Of a stretch of DNA of 64,000 nt, positions 22,895 through 35,014 are shown one piece after another; the first letter of the stretch is position 1; every line of letters begins with the position of its first letter. The stretch is from Mercenaria mercenaria (taxonomy: Eukaryota; Mollusca; Bivalvia; Venerida; Veneridae), in the NCBI RefSeq assembly GCF_021730395.1, contig NC_069370.1:65117501-65181500 (forward strand), in the 5' to 3' direction. The translations under genes and the position numbers were made by a program. The notes beneath the pieces were generated by a model. It was not told where the DNA came from. It saw nothing but the letters and a program-made list of their open reading frames with translations, and searched no databases.

Positions 22895-25800
22895 ATGTGT
22901 ATTGGCATCCCCATCCCGGAAAGAAGATGCGCACATGCAAACAAGCACTCATCATCTTCCCGGGATGCTAAGGGGCACCTTAACATCCAGGACCCTCCTC
23001 TCCGTCTTACAGGCCGCCACCCACGGCAAACAGGTGGCTCCATTTTCGGGGGAGTCGTACCCCTCTGCATGGAGATACAGCCAGCATCTATCTCCCCGCC
23101 GGCAAGGGGCTCAGTAACCAATGAAGATACTGATTTGAAATGTCATTTATGTCATCAGATGGACTCAGACAATCAGGTTAGATAACTTTTGACTGCATTA
23201 ATGACAAATTACCTCCCTTTATTTTATGTAAATGAATATATTTCAGCAGCATCTAATGAGATTGGTTTTAAATGTTATTTAAGTCTTCCAGGGTAAGGAA
23301 TAGTCATGCTAGTACAAAAATGCAGCATTTGAGCCTAGGACCATCAAACTTGTTAGGGAAATTGGCCTTTACTAAGTCAAAAGGGGCTTTTACAAGAAAA
23401 TATTTATCCTGATGATATCTTATGTGTATGCCTAACAGCTCTATGTCAAAACTTGATCATATCATTTAGAGCAATTTAACTCAAGTGAACGATAAAGGGC
23501 CATCATGGCCCTCTTGTTTTATCAAATTAAAAAGACCGACGTAAGAATTAAACTGTCATGAATTATCCCTCTTTTTCATTTCATTAATCACAGATCAAGT
23601 TTGAGGGTGCTATGCAGGGGATAAGAATGAAAAGAGACAAATACAAAGGAATGGATGACTTCTCAAAATCAGTAAGTAATCAGCTCATTCACAAATTTTA
23701 CTGATTTTTGGAACTCTGAAGTGAATTTTTTAACAAACTTGCTCTTTATACCATGTTTCAAATAAACATTCATGGACACAATGTGTCCAGGTCATCAAAC
23801 CACTTTTAATGTCATTGCACTTCTAATTAAAATGTAATGAAATAGTTGCATTGAAATGTAGATGAAAAACAAGAATGAAAACTTTCAAACATGGAACTTT
23901 CACAATGTTTTGAGATAAGAAATACATTAATCTGTGACCTTGACCTAAATAAATCTCGTATAATAATAATTATAATATAAAAAATTGATTGAACAGCACC
24001 TCCAGAGAGTTGACACATACCAACATTAGGACAACTTTTTTCTAACAGTATTTAAAACAGAATATGATGTCTCTAAATTTGGAAAAATGTTTTTAATTTT
24101 ATATAAGAAATCAAAGACAAATATTTCAGTACTCAAAATGATTATAATGATTTTCACTTTAACAAACTACACATGTTAACAAAGGCAAAAATCAATTCAT
24201 AAAATTTATTATCATGTAATAGATGAGATCAAAACTGGTTTGAGTGAATATGTTAATATAATGTTGTTTTTTTTCTCCAATTACAGCTCACTGGTCCAAT
24301 GAACACAAGCAACGTGGAAGTAATTAAAGCCTTGGAAGAGGCGGGCCATGTGAGGCACAGAAAGAAGGCTGTAAAGAGGGGTACTGTATCTTTAGTATGA
24401 TATCTGATATCGGGTATTCTAGCATAAAAGTGCTGTTTGCCAACTTCTCACGGGATGTTATAACACATTTTTACATGCGCAAGTTCCTTGACAAAGCGTA
24501 AATATATTAAAACCCCAAACGGCTAATACATATGAAAATGGTGTAAATGTGAAAACAAGAGCACAGCCTTGCGCGTGCAGACGCTCATTAAAGCAAACAT
24601 GTTGCTGAAATTTCAAGACCATCCTGATTAGAATGAGGCCCCGATTGCATTCATAAACATTTTATTTGTTTTTTACCGGGTGACCTTGTTTTTTACTTCA
24701 CAAGATCCCTGTTTGAACTGGACCTAGATATCAAGACAAATATTCTGATCAAATTACATGAATATCCAATGTAAAATAGACCCAATATTGCATACACAAG
24801 GGTCTTTTTATTTTACAAGGTCACCTAGTTTTTGACCCAAGATGATCGAGCCGCATTCGAATTTGACCTAGATTTCATTCAGACATTGTGATCAAATTTC
24901 ATGAATCCAGCTTAAAATGCATTCCTTATCACATCCACATGCTTATTCTTTGATTAGACCTTAAGGGACCTAGCTCTTGTCCTCAGATTAGGTATTTTGG
25001 GAATTGATCTAGACTTCATGGAGGCAAACGCTCTGAAAACATTTTATGAATATCCAGTGTAAAATGCAACCCCTACTTTGTACACAATGTTTTTCTTTAA
25101 TTTGACTGGATGACCTAGTTTTTGCCCCAAGATGACACATAATTAAAAAATAATTAATTCATTATATTGTCGTGCGTTATTTTAGTTTTGGAGATTTGGC
25201 TAGTATTTTAATTTATTATTTATTTTAAGTACATGAAAGTCCATTTAAGGCTTATGGTGTTGATATCATGAAAACTTAAAAGCCGATAAGCAAGTCAGAA
25301 TTAAAAGAAGAGCTCGTAGAACACGAAATGCCCCGCTTGATTTCTTCAGTAATTGCAAAATGAACAGAAATTATTTGCTCACTGTTAAAATTCTTCTACA
25401 GTTTTGGTTCAATGTGACCCTGACCTATTGACCGCAAAGTGTTCTCAAGTAATCGTCTGGAAACGGTTTAACAGTTCCAGGTCACTGTAGTCTTGACCTT
25501 TGCCCTACTGACCTCAGAATCAATAAGGATCATCTGCTGGTCACGATTAACCTCTCAACTTTCATCATCCTTGGCCCAAGCGTTTTGAGTAATCGTCCGG
25601 AAACTGTTAAACTGTTCCTGGCCAATGTGACCTTGAACTTTGACCTAATGACCTCAAAAGTCAATAAAAGTCATCTGCTGGTCATGACCCACCTCCCTAC
25701 CAATATCCTGATCCTAGGCCCAAACGTTATTGTGTTACAGTTCGGAAACCATTTTACTGTTCCTTAACCTGAAACTGTTTAACTGTTGTGGGTTACTGTT

Positions 25801-28090
25801 ACCTTTAATTTATATTTAACCTACTGAAAAAAATCAATAGGGGTAATCTGCTAGTCAAGACCAACCTCCCTATCAAATTTCATGATCCTAGGCCGAAGTT
25901 TTCTTGAGTTATCATCTGGAAACCTTTTAACTGTTCCCAGTAACAGTGACCTTAATATATGACATACTGATTTCGAAATCAATAGGGGTCATCTGCTGGT
26001 GATGACCAATCTCCCTATCAACTTTCATGACCCTAGGCCCAAGTGTTCTTGAGTTATCATCCTGAAAAGGAATGGTCTACATATTGACCAACCAACCAAC
26101 CAACAGACCGACCGATAAAAAAGGCCGACAACTGCAAAATAATTGACACCTCCATCTTAGAATGGGGCATAATTAATAATTAACAACTCTACTGACTGAA
26201 GATTTCAGCTACATGAAGAATAGAAATTGATAAGGAAGTATCTGTTGAAAACAAACCTGCGGAGAATGAAGATCTACATAAAGCCTTTAGAAATACATAT
26301 GTGGGTAAGAACTTCAAATGAAATTTCCTAGAATGCATTCTTCTGTTAAAATCAAACTAAATACCACAGGTTAATGCAAAAAAAAAATAATGAACGTCAA
26401 TCAACAATTCACTATTCTGACGTCAAAATTATTGTGTTGATACGAGTATTATTATATCACTTGGGATGCGCCCTCAACAGTAATTCCTTTACATCTGAAC
26501 TCCAAACAATGATTTATTCAGCGACAAATCACTACATGAGATATATTACTTGTTTAATAAATACATACATTAAGTACTTCTTTAATTAATACATACATTA
26601 AGTAAATATAAAAGTCTATTAACTATTACATTTAAAGGTCATGCATTACAGTCCTTTTTTAGTTCTTACTGTTATAACAACTTTGTATTGTGTAAAGATT
26701 TTCTCCACTTTATCATGAAAAATACATTTGAGATGAAGAAGTAAAATCTGTTAGTCACTACTTAAACATTTTCAGAATTTTCAAATACAAAAATTGAATA
26801 TCAATATGAAATTTAATGACCTCAAGTACTTTTTTTCGAAATGTTCCATTTCATTTACTGCTAATTATATCAAATAGTGAATTTCAATATATACAAGTGG
26901 TTGATACTCCATAGTTTCCTTTTTCTAGGGAGTTACTATGTTGAAGTTACCTCATTAAGACCAGCTCCAGAACAGTGGAAAATCCGAGAAGTAGACGAAA
27001 GCTGGGTTGATCTGATTAAAGAAAGCCTTATTTGCCTACCAGGCAAAATTATAACAACACTACCTGTGAACATAGTTACCCAAGAGGTAAAATTCATGTG
27101 AAACGAAAAGTTCACACAAATTCTTCTTTTTTAGAGTAATTGAAATAAAGTTTAAATTAATAACGCTGGACAAGGTACATTTAAATCTCACATGGCCTAC
27201 ACAAATTCTAAAATAATACCAAATACTATTCCGATATTTGATGGAACAATGTGGTCAAAATATTACCAAAGATTTTCAGACAAAAGAAAAAAATAGATAA
27301 GACAAAAAATGTTCCTGAGTGTATTTGTGGAATTGGATAAGTCTTGGAACAATGTGGTCAAAATATTACCAAAGATTTTCAGACAAAAGAAAAAAATAGA
27401 TAAGACAAAAAATATTCCTGAGTGTATTTGTGGAATTGGATAAGTCTTGCACTATAATGACTATGTGTCGAGTGTAAACAAGTGTTCATAGTTTCAAAGC
27501 CATATATATAACAGTTTAGACAAAATATGGAATTGTATGCGAAAATTCACTAATTTCTATGTCAAAAACTGAGTTTAAGTCTTGTCCTAGTTAAGAAGTG
27601 TTGCGTACATATGTAGACTATGATTGTAAACAAGTGGTCAAAGTTTCAAAGCCATATGACAGCAGGTTACTAATAGGCAAAATATGGACTGCTATGAAAA
27701 TCTTAACTGATTCCAGGTCCAAAAAAGGCCATTCATTCGGCCAAAAAAGTTGACAAAGTCATTTTTCTTGCCTACAGATGGTAAACAAGTGTTTAAAGTT
27801 TTAAATAGTTTTGACAAATCGTGACTTGTACAAACAAGATCACCGCCTTGTGGGTGCATATGCTCATCTGATTTGTTGTCTCTGTATAATAAAAATTTTG
27901 ACCTATCAATGATTTTCTAAGTCCGAAAGGGGCCATAATTCATGCAAAAAGGAAGATGGAGTTATCTTTCTTGCTGTACAAGGTCTGCTTTTGATGGGGA
28001 ACAAGAGTTGCAAGTTGCAAGAGCCTCGTATTTTATTATTTTATTCAACTTGTTTAATAAAGTCTTCATGAAAAGACACTCATGTAATAT

Positions 28091-28131
<41 letters not shown>

Positions 28132-28384
28132 TGCCTCACCTCATTAAAGAAGGGGCTTATTAAATGCACACGGAACTGCCATGTCTTTAAGAAAATCTCC
28201 TCACTATGTGAATATCTTATAATAAATCCTATAAATTGTCTATTTTTTCTGTCCAACAGGAGTTTAACTCAGAGATATTAAAAACTGACAAAGAGATTTA
28301 TTTACTGGGTGGTAACCATCTCCTTGCAGTCATTCATTCAATCTTAAAAGAACACAAGGAAGGCTACACCTTTGACTGCTTGAA
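22895..28384 (+). CDS. host gene, six exons, ParB/sulfiredoxin-like domain
   Basis: Exons: 22,895-23,176 (start uncertain), 23,594-23,671, 24,287-24,380, 26,224-26,304, 26,929-27,086 and 28,260-28,384. Each is bounded by AG/GT, and every junction keeps phase (0, 0, 1, 1, 0, then phase 2 leaving the last exon). The first exon ends with a CHLC pair (residues about 86-89). The middle is charged and lacks a known domain. Exons 5-6 encode WKIREVDESWVDLIKESL, PVNIV and IYLLGGNHLLAVIHSIL. This order matches the ParB N-terminal/sulfiredoxin-like fold: a target-position helix, a P-(V/I)-x-V strand, then a GGxHRxxA-like motif. Here the usual Arg after His is Leu, so nuclease or kinase-type chemistry is doubtful. 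The first donor (gttaga) is weak. The 3' part of the gene is not visible; phase 2 needs a further exon. Assignment of the fold is by motif only. Confidence 0.65.
24555..25150 (+). repeat. intronic hairpin-start tandem array
   Basis: It begins aaaacaagagcacagccttg cgcgtgc, a hairpin-like start, followed by about four diverged units with tgacctagtttttgaccc and catgaatatccag. It lies in the intron between exons 3 and 4 of the ParB-like gene. The 3' end is not preserved. Confidence 0.55.
25380..26175 (+). repeat. intronic tandem array with hairpin-type 3' end
   Basis: About five units of roughly 130-150 bp with caataggggtcatctgctgg, ctttcatgaccctaggccc and gttatcatcctgaaaa. It ends in a ccaaccaaccaaccaac run and a stem (cacctccatcttagaatggg) before gcataatt. 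It is the same family as 4.24-4.88 kb, and a paralogous copy lies at 28,985-29,735. Confidence 0.7.
27247..28135 (+). repeat. intronic duplication and (TA)n tract
   Basis: A block starting aatgtggtcaaaatattacc is repeated in tandem (27,247-27,345 and 27,351-27,450) with almost no change. It occurs only once in the paralogous intron at 35.57 kb, so it arose after the larger duplication. An array start (caagatcaccgccttgtggg) lies at 27,835, and a TA microsatellite at 28,093-28,128. Confidence 0.7.
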
Positions 28385-28599
28385 GTAAGTTACCAGCTTT
28401 TTTGGCTTAGCCTGATAATGTGATTGTAAGGTCCACCTTCTGCCCTCACTCTTAGCTCAATAAATAGAACAAAGATCTCGACAATTTGATAACGTTGTTT
28501 GCTTCCAGTGTCTTGACCTGTCCTAAACATTTGGCAAGACCCAAACTGTTTTTATGCATTTACCTTGAGTGGTTAATAGCTAAAGTACATGAAAGCATG

Positions 28600-28900
28600 T
28601 CAAGAAGAGCTCGTAGAACACGAAACGAGACAAATACAAAGGAATGGATGACTTCTCAAAATCAGTAAGTAATCAGCTCAATTACAAATTTTACTGATTT
28701 TTGTAACTCTGAAGTGAATTATTTAACAAACTTGCTCTTTATGACAAGTTTCAAATAAACATTCACGGACACAATGTGTCAAACCACTTTTAATGTCATT
28801 GCATTTCTAATTAAAATGTAATGAAATAGTTGCATTGAAATGTATATGAAAAACAAGAATGAAAACTTTCAAACATGGAACTCTCACAGTGTTTTGAGAT
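28600..28900 (+). pseudogene. partial duplicate of exon 2 and its intron
   Basis: 28,623-28,900 repeats 23,631-23,900: the 3' half of exon 2 (from gagacaaatacaaagg), its gtaagt donor and following intron. The acceptor and 5' half of the exon are absent. The 24 bases before it (agaagagctcgtagaacacg onwards) match the intron at about 25,305-25,328, so the junction carries filler from another part of the same gene. It cannot be spliced as a normal exon. Confidence 0.75.
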
Positions 28901-28984
28901 ATAGAGAATCTTTCATTGGTGTACGGTTAAGATCAGAAAATCCCAAACCGAGGGCGCACTGCTGAAGTCTTAAACGAGGCTGTA

Positions 28985-29735
28985 TAAGGATCATCTGCTG
29001 GTCACGATTACCCTCTCAACTTTCATCATCCATGGCCCATGCGTTTTGAGTAATCGTCCGGAAACTGTTAAACTGTTCCTGGCCAATTGACCTTGAACTT
29101 TGACCTAATGACCTCAAAAGTCAATAGAAGTCATCTGCTGGTCATGACCCACCTCCCTACCAATATCCTGATCCTATGCCCAAACGTTATTGTATTACAG
29201 TCCGGAAACCATTTTACTGTTCCTTAACCTTTGACATACTGATCTCAGAATCAATAGGGATCATCTGCTGGTGATGACCAACCTCCCTATTAACTTCACA
29301 ATCCTAGGCCCAAGCATTCATGAGTTATTGTCCGGAAACTGTTTAACTGTTCTGGGTTACTGTTACCTTTATATTTAACCTACTGAAAAAAAATCAATAT
29401 GGGTCACCTGCTGGTCAAGACCAACCTCCCTATCAAATTTCATGATCCTAGGCCCAAGTTTTCTTGAGCTATCATCTGGAAGCCGTTTAATTGTTCCCAG
29501 AAACAGTGACCTTGATATTTGACATACTGATCTCAAAATCAATAGGGGTCATCTGCTGGTGATGATCAATCTCCGTATCAACTTTCATGACCCTAGGCCC
29601 AAGTGTTCTTGAGTTATCATCCTGAAAAGGAATGGTCTACTTATTGACCAACCAACAGACCGACCGACAGAAAGGCCGACAACTGCAAAACAATTGACCC
29701 CTCCATCTTAGAAAGGAGGCATAATTAATAATTAA
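28985..29735 (+). repeat. tandem array, duplicate of the one at 25.4-26.2 kb
   Basis: Units and 3' end closely follow the array at 25,500-26,175, including the ttagaaaggaggcataatta end and the following acaactctactgactgaa. It is part of the segmental duplication of the ParB-like gene. Confidence 0.75.
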
Positions 29736-31043
29736 CAACTCTACTGACTGAACATTTCAGCTTCATGAAGAATAGAAGTAGCGACTTCAGTGTTTTGCGC
29801 TAAAAATAGCTCCCATTCTACTTGCATTGTAAACACGTGTTTCGTCAATTGCTTATGAAGTTCTTTTTCAGCTAGACTTCACAACGGAAATCAAAGCATG
29901 TTAAAGGTAAGATATTTTTCTCTAAATACATTTGATTTTTTCTAAGTGAAAGCACTTTGTTTACTATGTATATCGAAAAGTTTCATCGATAAGAATCGCT
30001 TCCGGGTTCGGAAACCGCCATTTTGTTTATCATGGTGACCCAAAATGAAGGTCACCGGAAACGTCGTTTCATTACCCGGTGTCGTCAGCAGATGTGCGCA
30101 CTGACCTACATCAATTTTGTCGTAATTTAACCCTTTTTGACCCCCAAAAACCTTATTTGAAGTCCTCAGGTGAAGGAAAATTGCATTTTTATGCCTTTTT
30201 TATATGAGCTGGCATTGACTTTTTTTTATATTTTTAGAAAGATTTACCATTATTCTTTTTTGCCAGACGACTTCTGAAATGCAAACGGGTTGCGCAAAAC
30301 AACGCGCACCCATTTTTCGCCCGTAGGGTGCCTCCCGCTTTCATTAAATATTATACCGGAAGTGCGTAAAGCCAAATCGAAAGTAAAATTAAAACGGGCA
30401 CCTGCAAAATGACCGTATATTTTGTTTTAGCCTTTCCAAGGTGATTTTTGTTTGATGTTCGGTTCATATTCAGTATGTTGATATTAATCAATCAGATTTA
30501 CACCAATGATGTTTTTTTTTCTCAATTATGCCTAAGCAATCGGTAATTATGATGTGTTATTTGCTAAGCTTTTGACCCTACTGTATCGTTGTATCGATTC
30601 TACTTTCATTTTATTTTGTTTTGGTTTCTTATGTTATATTTACTCCGAAAGTTATATTTACTCTGAATTTTTTTTTAATTTCCATTCAGTTTATATTTTT
30701 TCATAATGACAATAAAAAGAAAATGAATTTTAGTTATTCAATTCTGTTTTGGCTTGTACATGCTGCAAAAATATATCAAAACACTTGCAGAAATTTACAG
30801 AAAGGAGTATAAAATATATTTATTTTCAGCTCTTTGTATAAAAAGTCTGCTGTTATTTTATGCTGTAAGGGGCATATTAAAAATCAATTCATTTTTTTCT
30901 TTATGTTATTTTAAGTTGTTTTTATTGATTTTATTTTATTCAGTTTGACCAGTGGCTACAGTATGCGTCTTGATGTTTATGTGCACCGTTAAAGACTGAA
31001 TGTAAGTATCAATATATTTTGTTATTATTTCAGATATTAAAAC

Positions 31044-33542
31044 ATGGAGACCGTAACCAATGGGTTTTTAGTTGATTGTATAAAATCAAAAGGATTGCAG
31101 GAAACATGCAAGTATTTATTAAGCAAAGAAGGACTAAAAACTAGCAATGACACTTTACTTAAGGATTTAGATCGACTTTTAAAGAAACATAAAAACTTGA
31201 ACAAAAGTAAGTCCCGTGTTAAGGGAAAGGAAAATTTAGATAGATTTTTGAAGAATTCTTATAGATTACCTGTGCCAAAAGATTCTGATGCAAAGAGTGT
31301 CCCTGTTCCGTCTACATCAAACGTTTTTTTAGCCTGTGATTCAGATGTTACTAAAGAAAACACATTTGAGCATGTTGCGGTGAAACTTGCAACTGAACTT
31401 GTTGCAGCCAAAAATGAAAATGATGATATCAGGGAGGAACTGAGTCTTATTATTGAAGAAAAAGATGAGTTGAATGAAAGCTTGGAAAAATCAGAAATTA
31501 AACTTCAATCAAGTAAAAAACAATTAAAACGAACCTCTAATAGAGAAATGTACTGGAGGGACAAATGCTTGAAACTTGATTCTGATAATGAAATTATACA
31601 TGCTCATGATGATACGAATGTTTTTAAAGTAAGAATTGAAAATCTTGAAGAAGAAAATAGAAATACAAAACAATTACTTGATGATATGCATGAAAGGTTA
31701 ATTGAACTTGAAAATGAAAATGTTGAATTAAAAAAGATTAACAATGCCGAGTTTTTCAATGAAAAAGGTAAAACGTATAGTTTGAAATTGCATTCATGTG
31801 TTTATTCTTTACTTGATAACCATGTTGCTTTTGAAAATGTTGGAGCAGTTATTACAAGTGTTTTAAAACTTGTAAATATAAGTCCAAACAAATTACCGTC
31901 GGTCGAAACAATTCATAATTGGTCAATTGAAAGGGGGTTGATTGCTAAAAGACAAATATCAGAAACATCAACAAATGAAAATACTACCTTACATACAGAT
32001 TAAGCTTCAAAGTATGGTCAGAAATGGGGGGCATTTGCTGCTAGGGATTCTGCGGGAAACTATACGCTATTGGGTTTGAAAGATATGGCTACTAAATCAC
32101 GTCACGACACGTTAGATACTTTTAAAGACATTTTGAACGACATAAATGATGTGGCAGGGGATGGTACCGGTAACAAAATTTTAAGGAACATTAAAAACAC
32201 TATGAGCGACCGTGCCTCTACTGAAACCAAATTTAATGAATTACTGCAAGAGTACAGAAATGAAATATTACCACAGGTCATTGAAAATTACAATCAGCTT
32301 TGTGAAGAAGAAAAACTTTCGATTTCTAGAATGAACAATTTCTTCTGCGGGTTGCATACTTAAGTACATATGGCAGACACTGCACAAAAAGCTATTTTTG
32401 AAACCGAAAAGATTCATTTTATTGATGGTAATATTCCTATATCTAACAAAGCATTTGAGAAACAAGGGCAGCCCGGGACAATACGTTTAATTCTTACTGC
32501 CTGCAAAGCATTTGCTCGTCGGGGCGATGCCAAAAATGGATGTCATGGAAATTTTATGACTTTTATCACTGAATTTTTAAAACAAAATAAAATGTCTTTC
32601 CCGCTACAGCCTCTTAAAGGTAATCGTTTTAATATTCTGTTTACGAACGCAGGGCAAATATATTATTTTCAAGACAAAATGAAAGACTTTTTAGACAGAA
32701 GTCCGTCGATAAATGGTTTGTTGTCGTCTGTTCAAAAAGATTTATCAGAACCGTTTTTTCTAGCTGGTTGTAAAGCATTAGGCTTAATTTCCAAATATAT
32801 TACAACACCACTGTGGAAAGTAGTTGAAAATAAAGAAGTAAACATATCAATGATGAATCAAAGATATCATAAACTTTTGAAGTACTTGGAAGACGCTGCA
32901 CTGAATCTGGATGATTTCATGAGTGGTAGTTTGGTTTTATTTGATGATGTTCCTATAAAAAAAGATGTTATTCATGACCGGTTAATAGAAAAGTCAAACA
33001 TTGATAACCATGTCGTTGTTATACTTTCAATTGTTCTACCAGCATTAGCAAAACTTATAAAACGACAATATGGTGACCATTTGCCCGGTGGCATACATGC
33101 GCAGGTAAGTGACCAACAAACTGAAAGCGTGGATAAACACAATATGTTTCCTCAGAGAGTGTTTTCATATGTTGACAATATCATTTCGTCAAAACCAAAT
33201 ATTTCTACTTTGACCATGGAGTCCCACATAAGATTTTCCTTAAATAAAACAAGTGAGTGGCTATCAAAACAGGAAAATGCCTCTGAAATCATTAAACAAA
33301 GTAGGAAAGAAGTCTTATCTGAAAAAGCAAAATTCAAACAAAGAGAGGAAGTAATAAGAGCAAAACGCATTGAAAAACAAAATGAAGAATTCAGGAGAAA
33401 GGAGGATTTGGAAAGAAAAAGAATTGAAAAATTGGAGAAAGAAACTGAAGATATGACATATTATGGCTTATGGCAAACAGAAAATCAAGTGATAACTGCC
33501 TTAGGAAAAATAATCAAAGAAAGAGCAAGAAGAGGCCCTTAG
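31044..33542 (+). pseudogene. transposase-like protein of the 29.8-34.2 kb element
   Basis: Three same-frame segments of 319, 97 and 390 codons, separated by single TAA codons at 32,001-32,003 and 32,361-32,363. The first segment has a long coiled coil (residues about 120-245). The conserved core follows: LHTD next to the first stop, SKYGQKWGAFAA just after it, NTMSDR and NNFFCGLH in the second segment, and FNILFTNAGQIYYF in the third. The third segment ends in another charged helix (EKAKFKQREEVIRAKRIEKQ). A frame change near 33,500 links it to the C-terminal exons. I know this set of motifs from many marine-invertebrate proteins and infer an RNase H-fold transposase. Catalytic residues are not proven. 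Confidence 0.65.
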
Positions 33543-34033
33543 AGTTCAGCTGAGGTTCAGGAAAGATGTTTTCAATCAAAAATGTGATGACAATGTTTAC
33601 TCATTTAGTAAAGTTATAGATGGAAAAAGAATTATGTTGAGTGTTGATGAATTAAAAAGAAATGTTCTGATATTAATCCAAAAGAGTTACAATTGTCCTT
33701 CACCTGAGGAGCCTCATTTACTTGTGGGCAAAAATATTGATCATAGATTTCTTGAAGATGGCACTTCAAAATGGTACACAGGCAAAGTAATTTCCCAGGT
33801 ACAATTACATGGTAGTTCTAACTACTTAATTTGAGTTATTTTATTTCATATGCTTTATAGAATGTTTGCAAAGGCACTGATACAAGATATTAAAGTTTGT
33901 CTTTCTTGATGTGTATTTTCAGGTTCCAGGTTTTCCTGCCTGGTTTAACATTCTGTACGAGGAGGATGAAGATATTTACACGGCAAAACTGGGCGAGGAA
34001 TATGAGGCGGGTGATGTTTTAATTAAAGTTTAA
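33543..34033 (+). pseudogene. C-terminal exons of the same transposon protein
   Basis: In the +1 frame relative to the preceding segment: ALRVQLRFRKDVF, then a globular part with VGKNIDHRFLEDGTSKWYTG. A GT-AG intron (33,799-33,921) follows, then VPGFPAWFNILYEEDEDIYT and a stop at 34,033. The W-x-G-x-V strand pattern followed by FxIxYEEDE and YxxxLGEEYEAGD resembles a small Tudor/SH3-like barrel. This could be a chromatin-binding tail, by inference only. Confidence 0.55.
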
Positions 34034-34289
34034 GAAATGGTAGTATGTATTTGTGACAGAACGGAAACTGATCTTAATAACTGGTGGTATGTATATGTGA
34101 CAGAACTGAAATAAGCCTTTAATAAGGAAGTGATAATGCAAGTAGAATGGGATTTTCTTTACATGTATATGTTATAACACTGAAGTTGCTACTATAATGC
34201 TATGAAGTCAGTTTTATACTACTTGTGTGAGTAAATCACTGTACATGAATTTTTCAGGTTAAACAGCCTTTATTTTGTACATTACAATT

Positions 34290-34975
34290 TTGTACATCAT
34301 TTTCACTTGAAAATGCCATTTTCTTATAGTACATGGCAGAAAATCTGGATTCTTTGTAAATTTCCAAGGGCAATAACTCTTGTTTAACTCGACCAATGTC
34401 CAAATTTATTGCATTTCTGAATTTGTCTCATTGTACACTTTAATTTGATATATTACACTTATGTAAATTATTTTTATTTGAAAATGTCACTTTGTTATCC
34501 TATGTAGCAGAAAACTTGAACTTTATGTAAATTTCCAAGGGCAATAACTCTAGTTTAACATACCCAATTTCCAAATTTAATGCATTTCTGAATTTGTCTC
34601 ATTGTACACTTTAATTTGATGTATTACAACTATGTATATCATTTTCAGTTGAAAATGGCACTTTGTTATCCTACGCGGCAAAAATTATTGGACTTTCTTG
34701 TGAATTTCCAAGGGCAATAACTCTGGTTTAACTCAACCAATTTTTAAATTAAATGCATTTCTGAATTTGTCTCATTGTACACTTTGGTTTGATATATTAC
34801 AACTATGTACATCATTTTTATTTAAAAAATTTATTTTGTTATCATATGCGGCAGAGAAAATGGACATTCTGTAAATAGGGCAATGACTTTGGTTTTACTC
34901 AAAACTTTTTCAAACTTGTTGCATTTCTGAATTTGTCTCATTAAACCCTTTAATTTAATATATGACACTTACTTA
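34290..34975 (+). repeat. tandem repeat, about four units of 155-165 bp
   Basis: Each unit carries aatttccaagggcaataact, gcatttctgaatttgtctca and ttgtacactttaatttgat-like phrases. It lies between the transposon and the duplicated exon 4, and is absent from the first gene copy. Confidence 0.8.
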
Positions 34976-35014
34976 TATCTGAAAAAAAATATTTTGGCTT
35001 GAAGTAGCTAATAG

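Larger units (their letters stand above)
29777..34193 (+). mobile_element. 4.4-kb TIR DNA transposon (NTMSDR type)
   Basis: The left end reads AGTAGCGACTTCAGTGTT, with cccattctacttgcatt 35 bp further in. The right end is its reverse complement (AACACTGAAGTTGCTACT, with aatgcaagtagaatggg inward). The repeats are about 52-59 bp with an AT-rich middle that differs. A TA duplication is possible if the true end is GCGACTTC, but the flanks do not settle it. It lies in the duplicated copy of the intron before exon 4 of the ParB-like gene. It carries one transposase-like gene (31,044-34,033). I cannot place it in a named superfamily with confidence. Confidence 0.75.

Noticed and set aside
28093-28128. 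Origin or attachment site in the TA tract
   Set aside because: A simple (TA)n microsatellite in an intron; the paralogous intron has a CT/TA tract in the same place.
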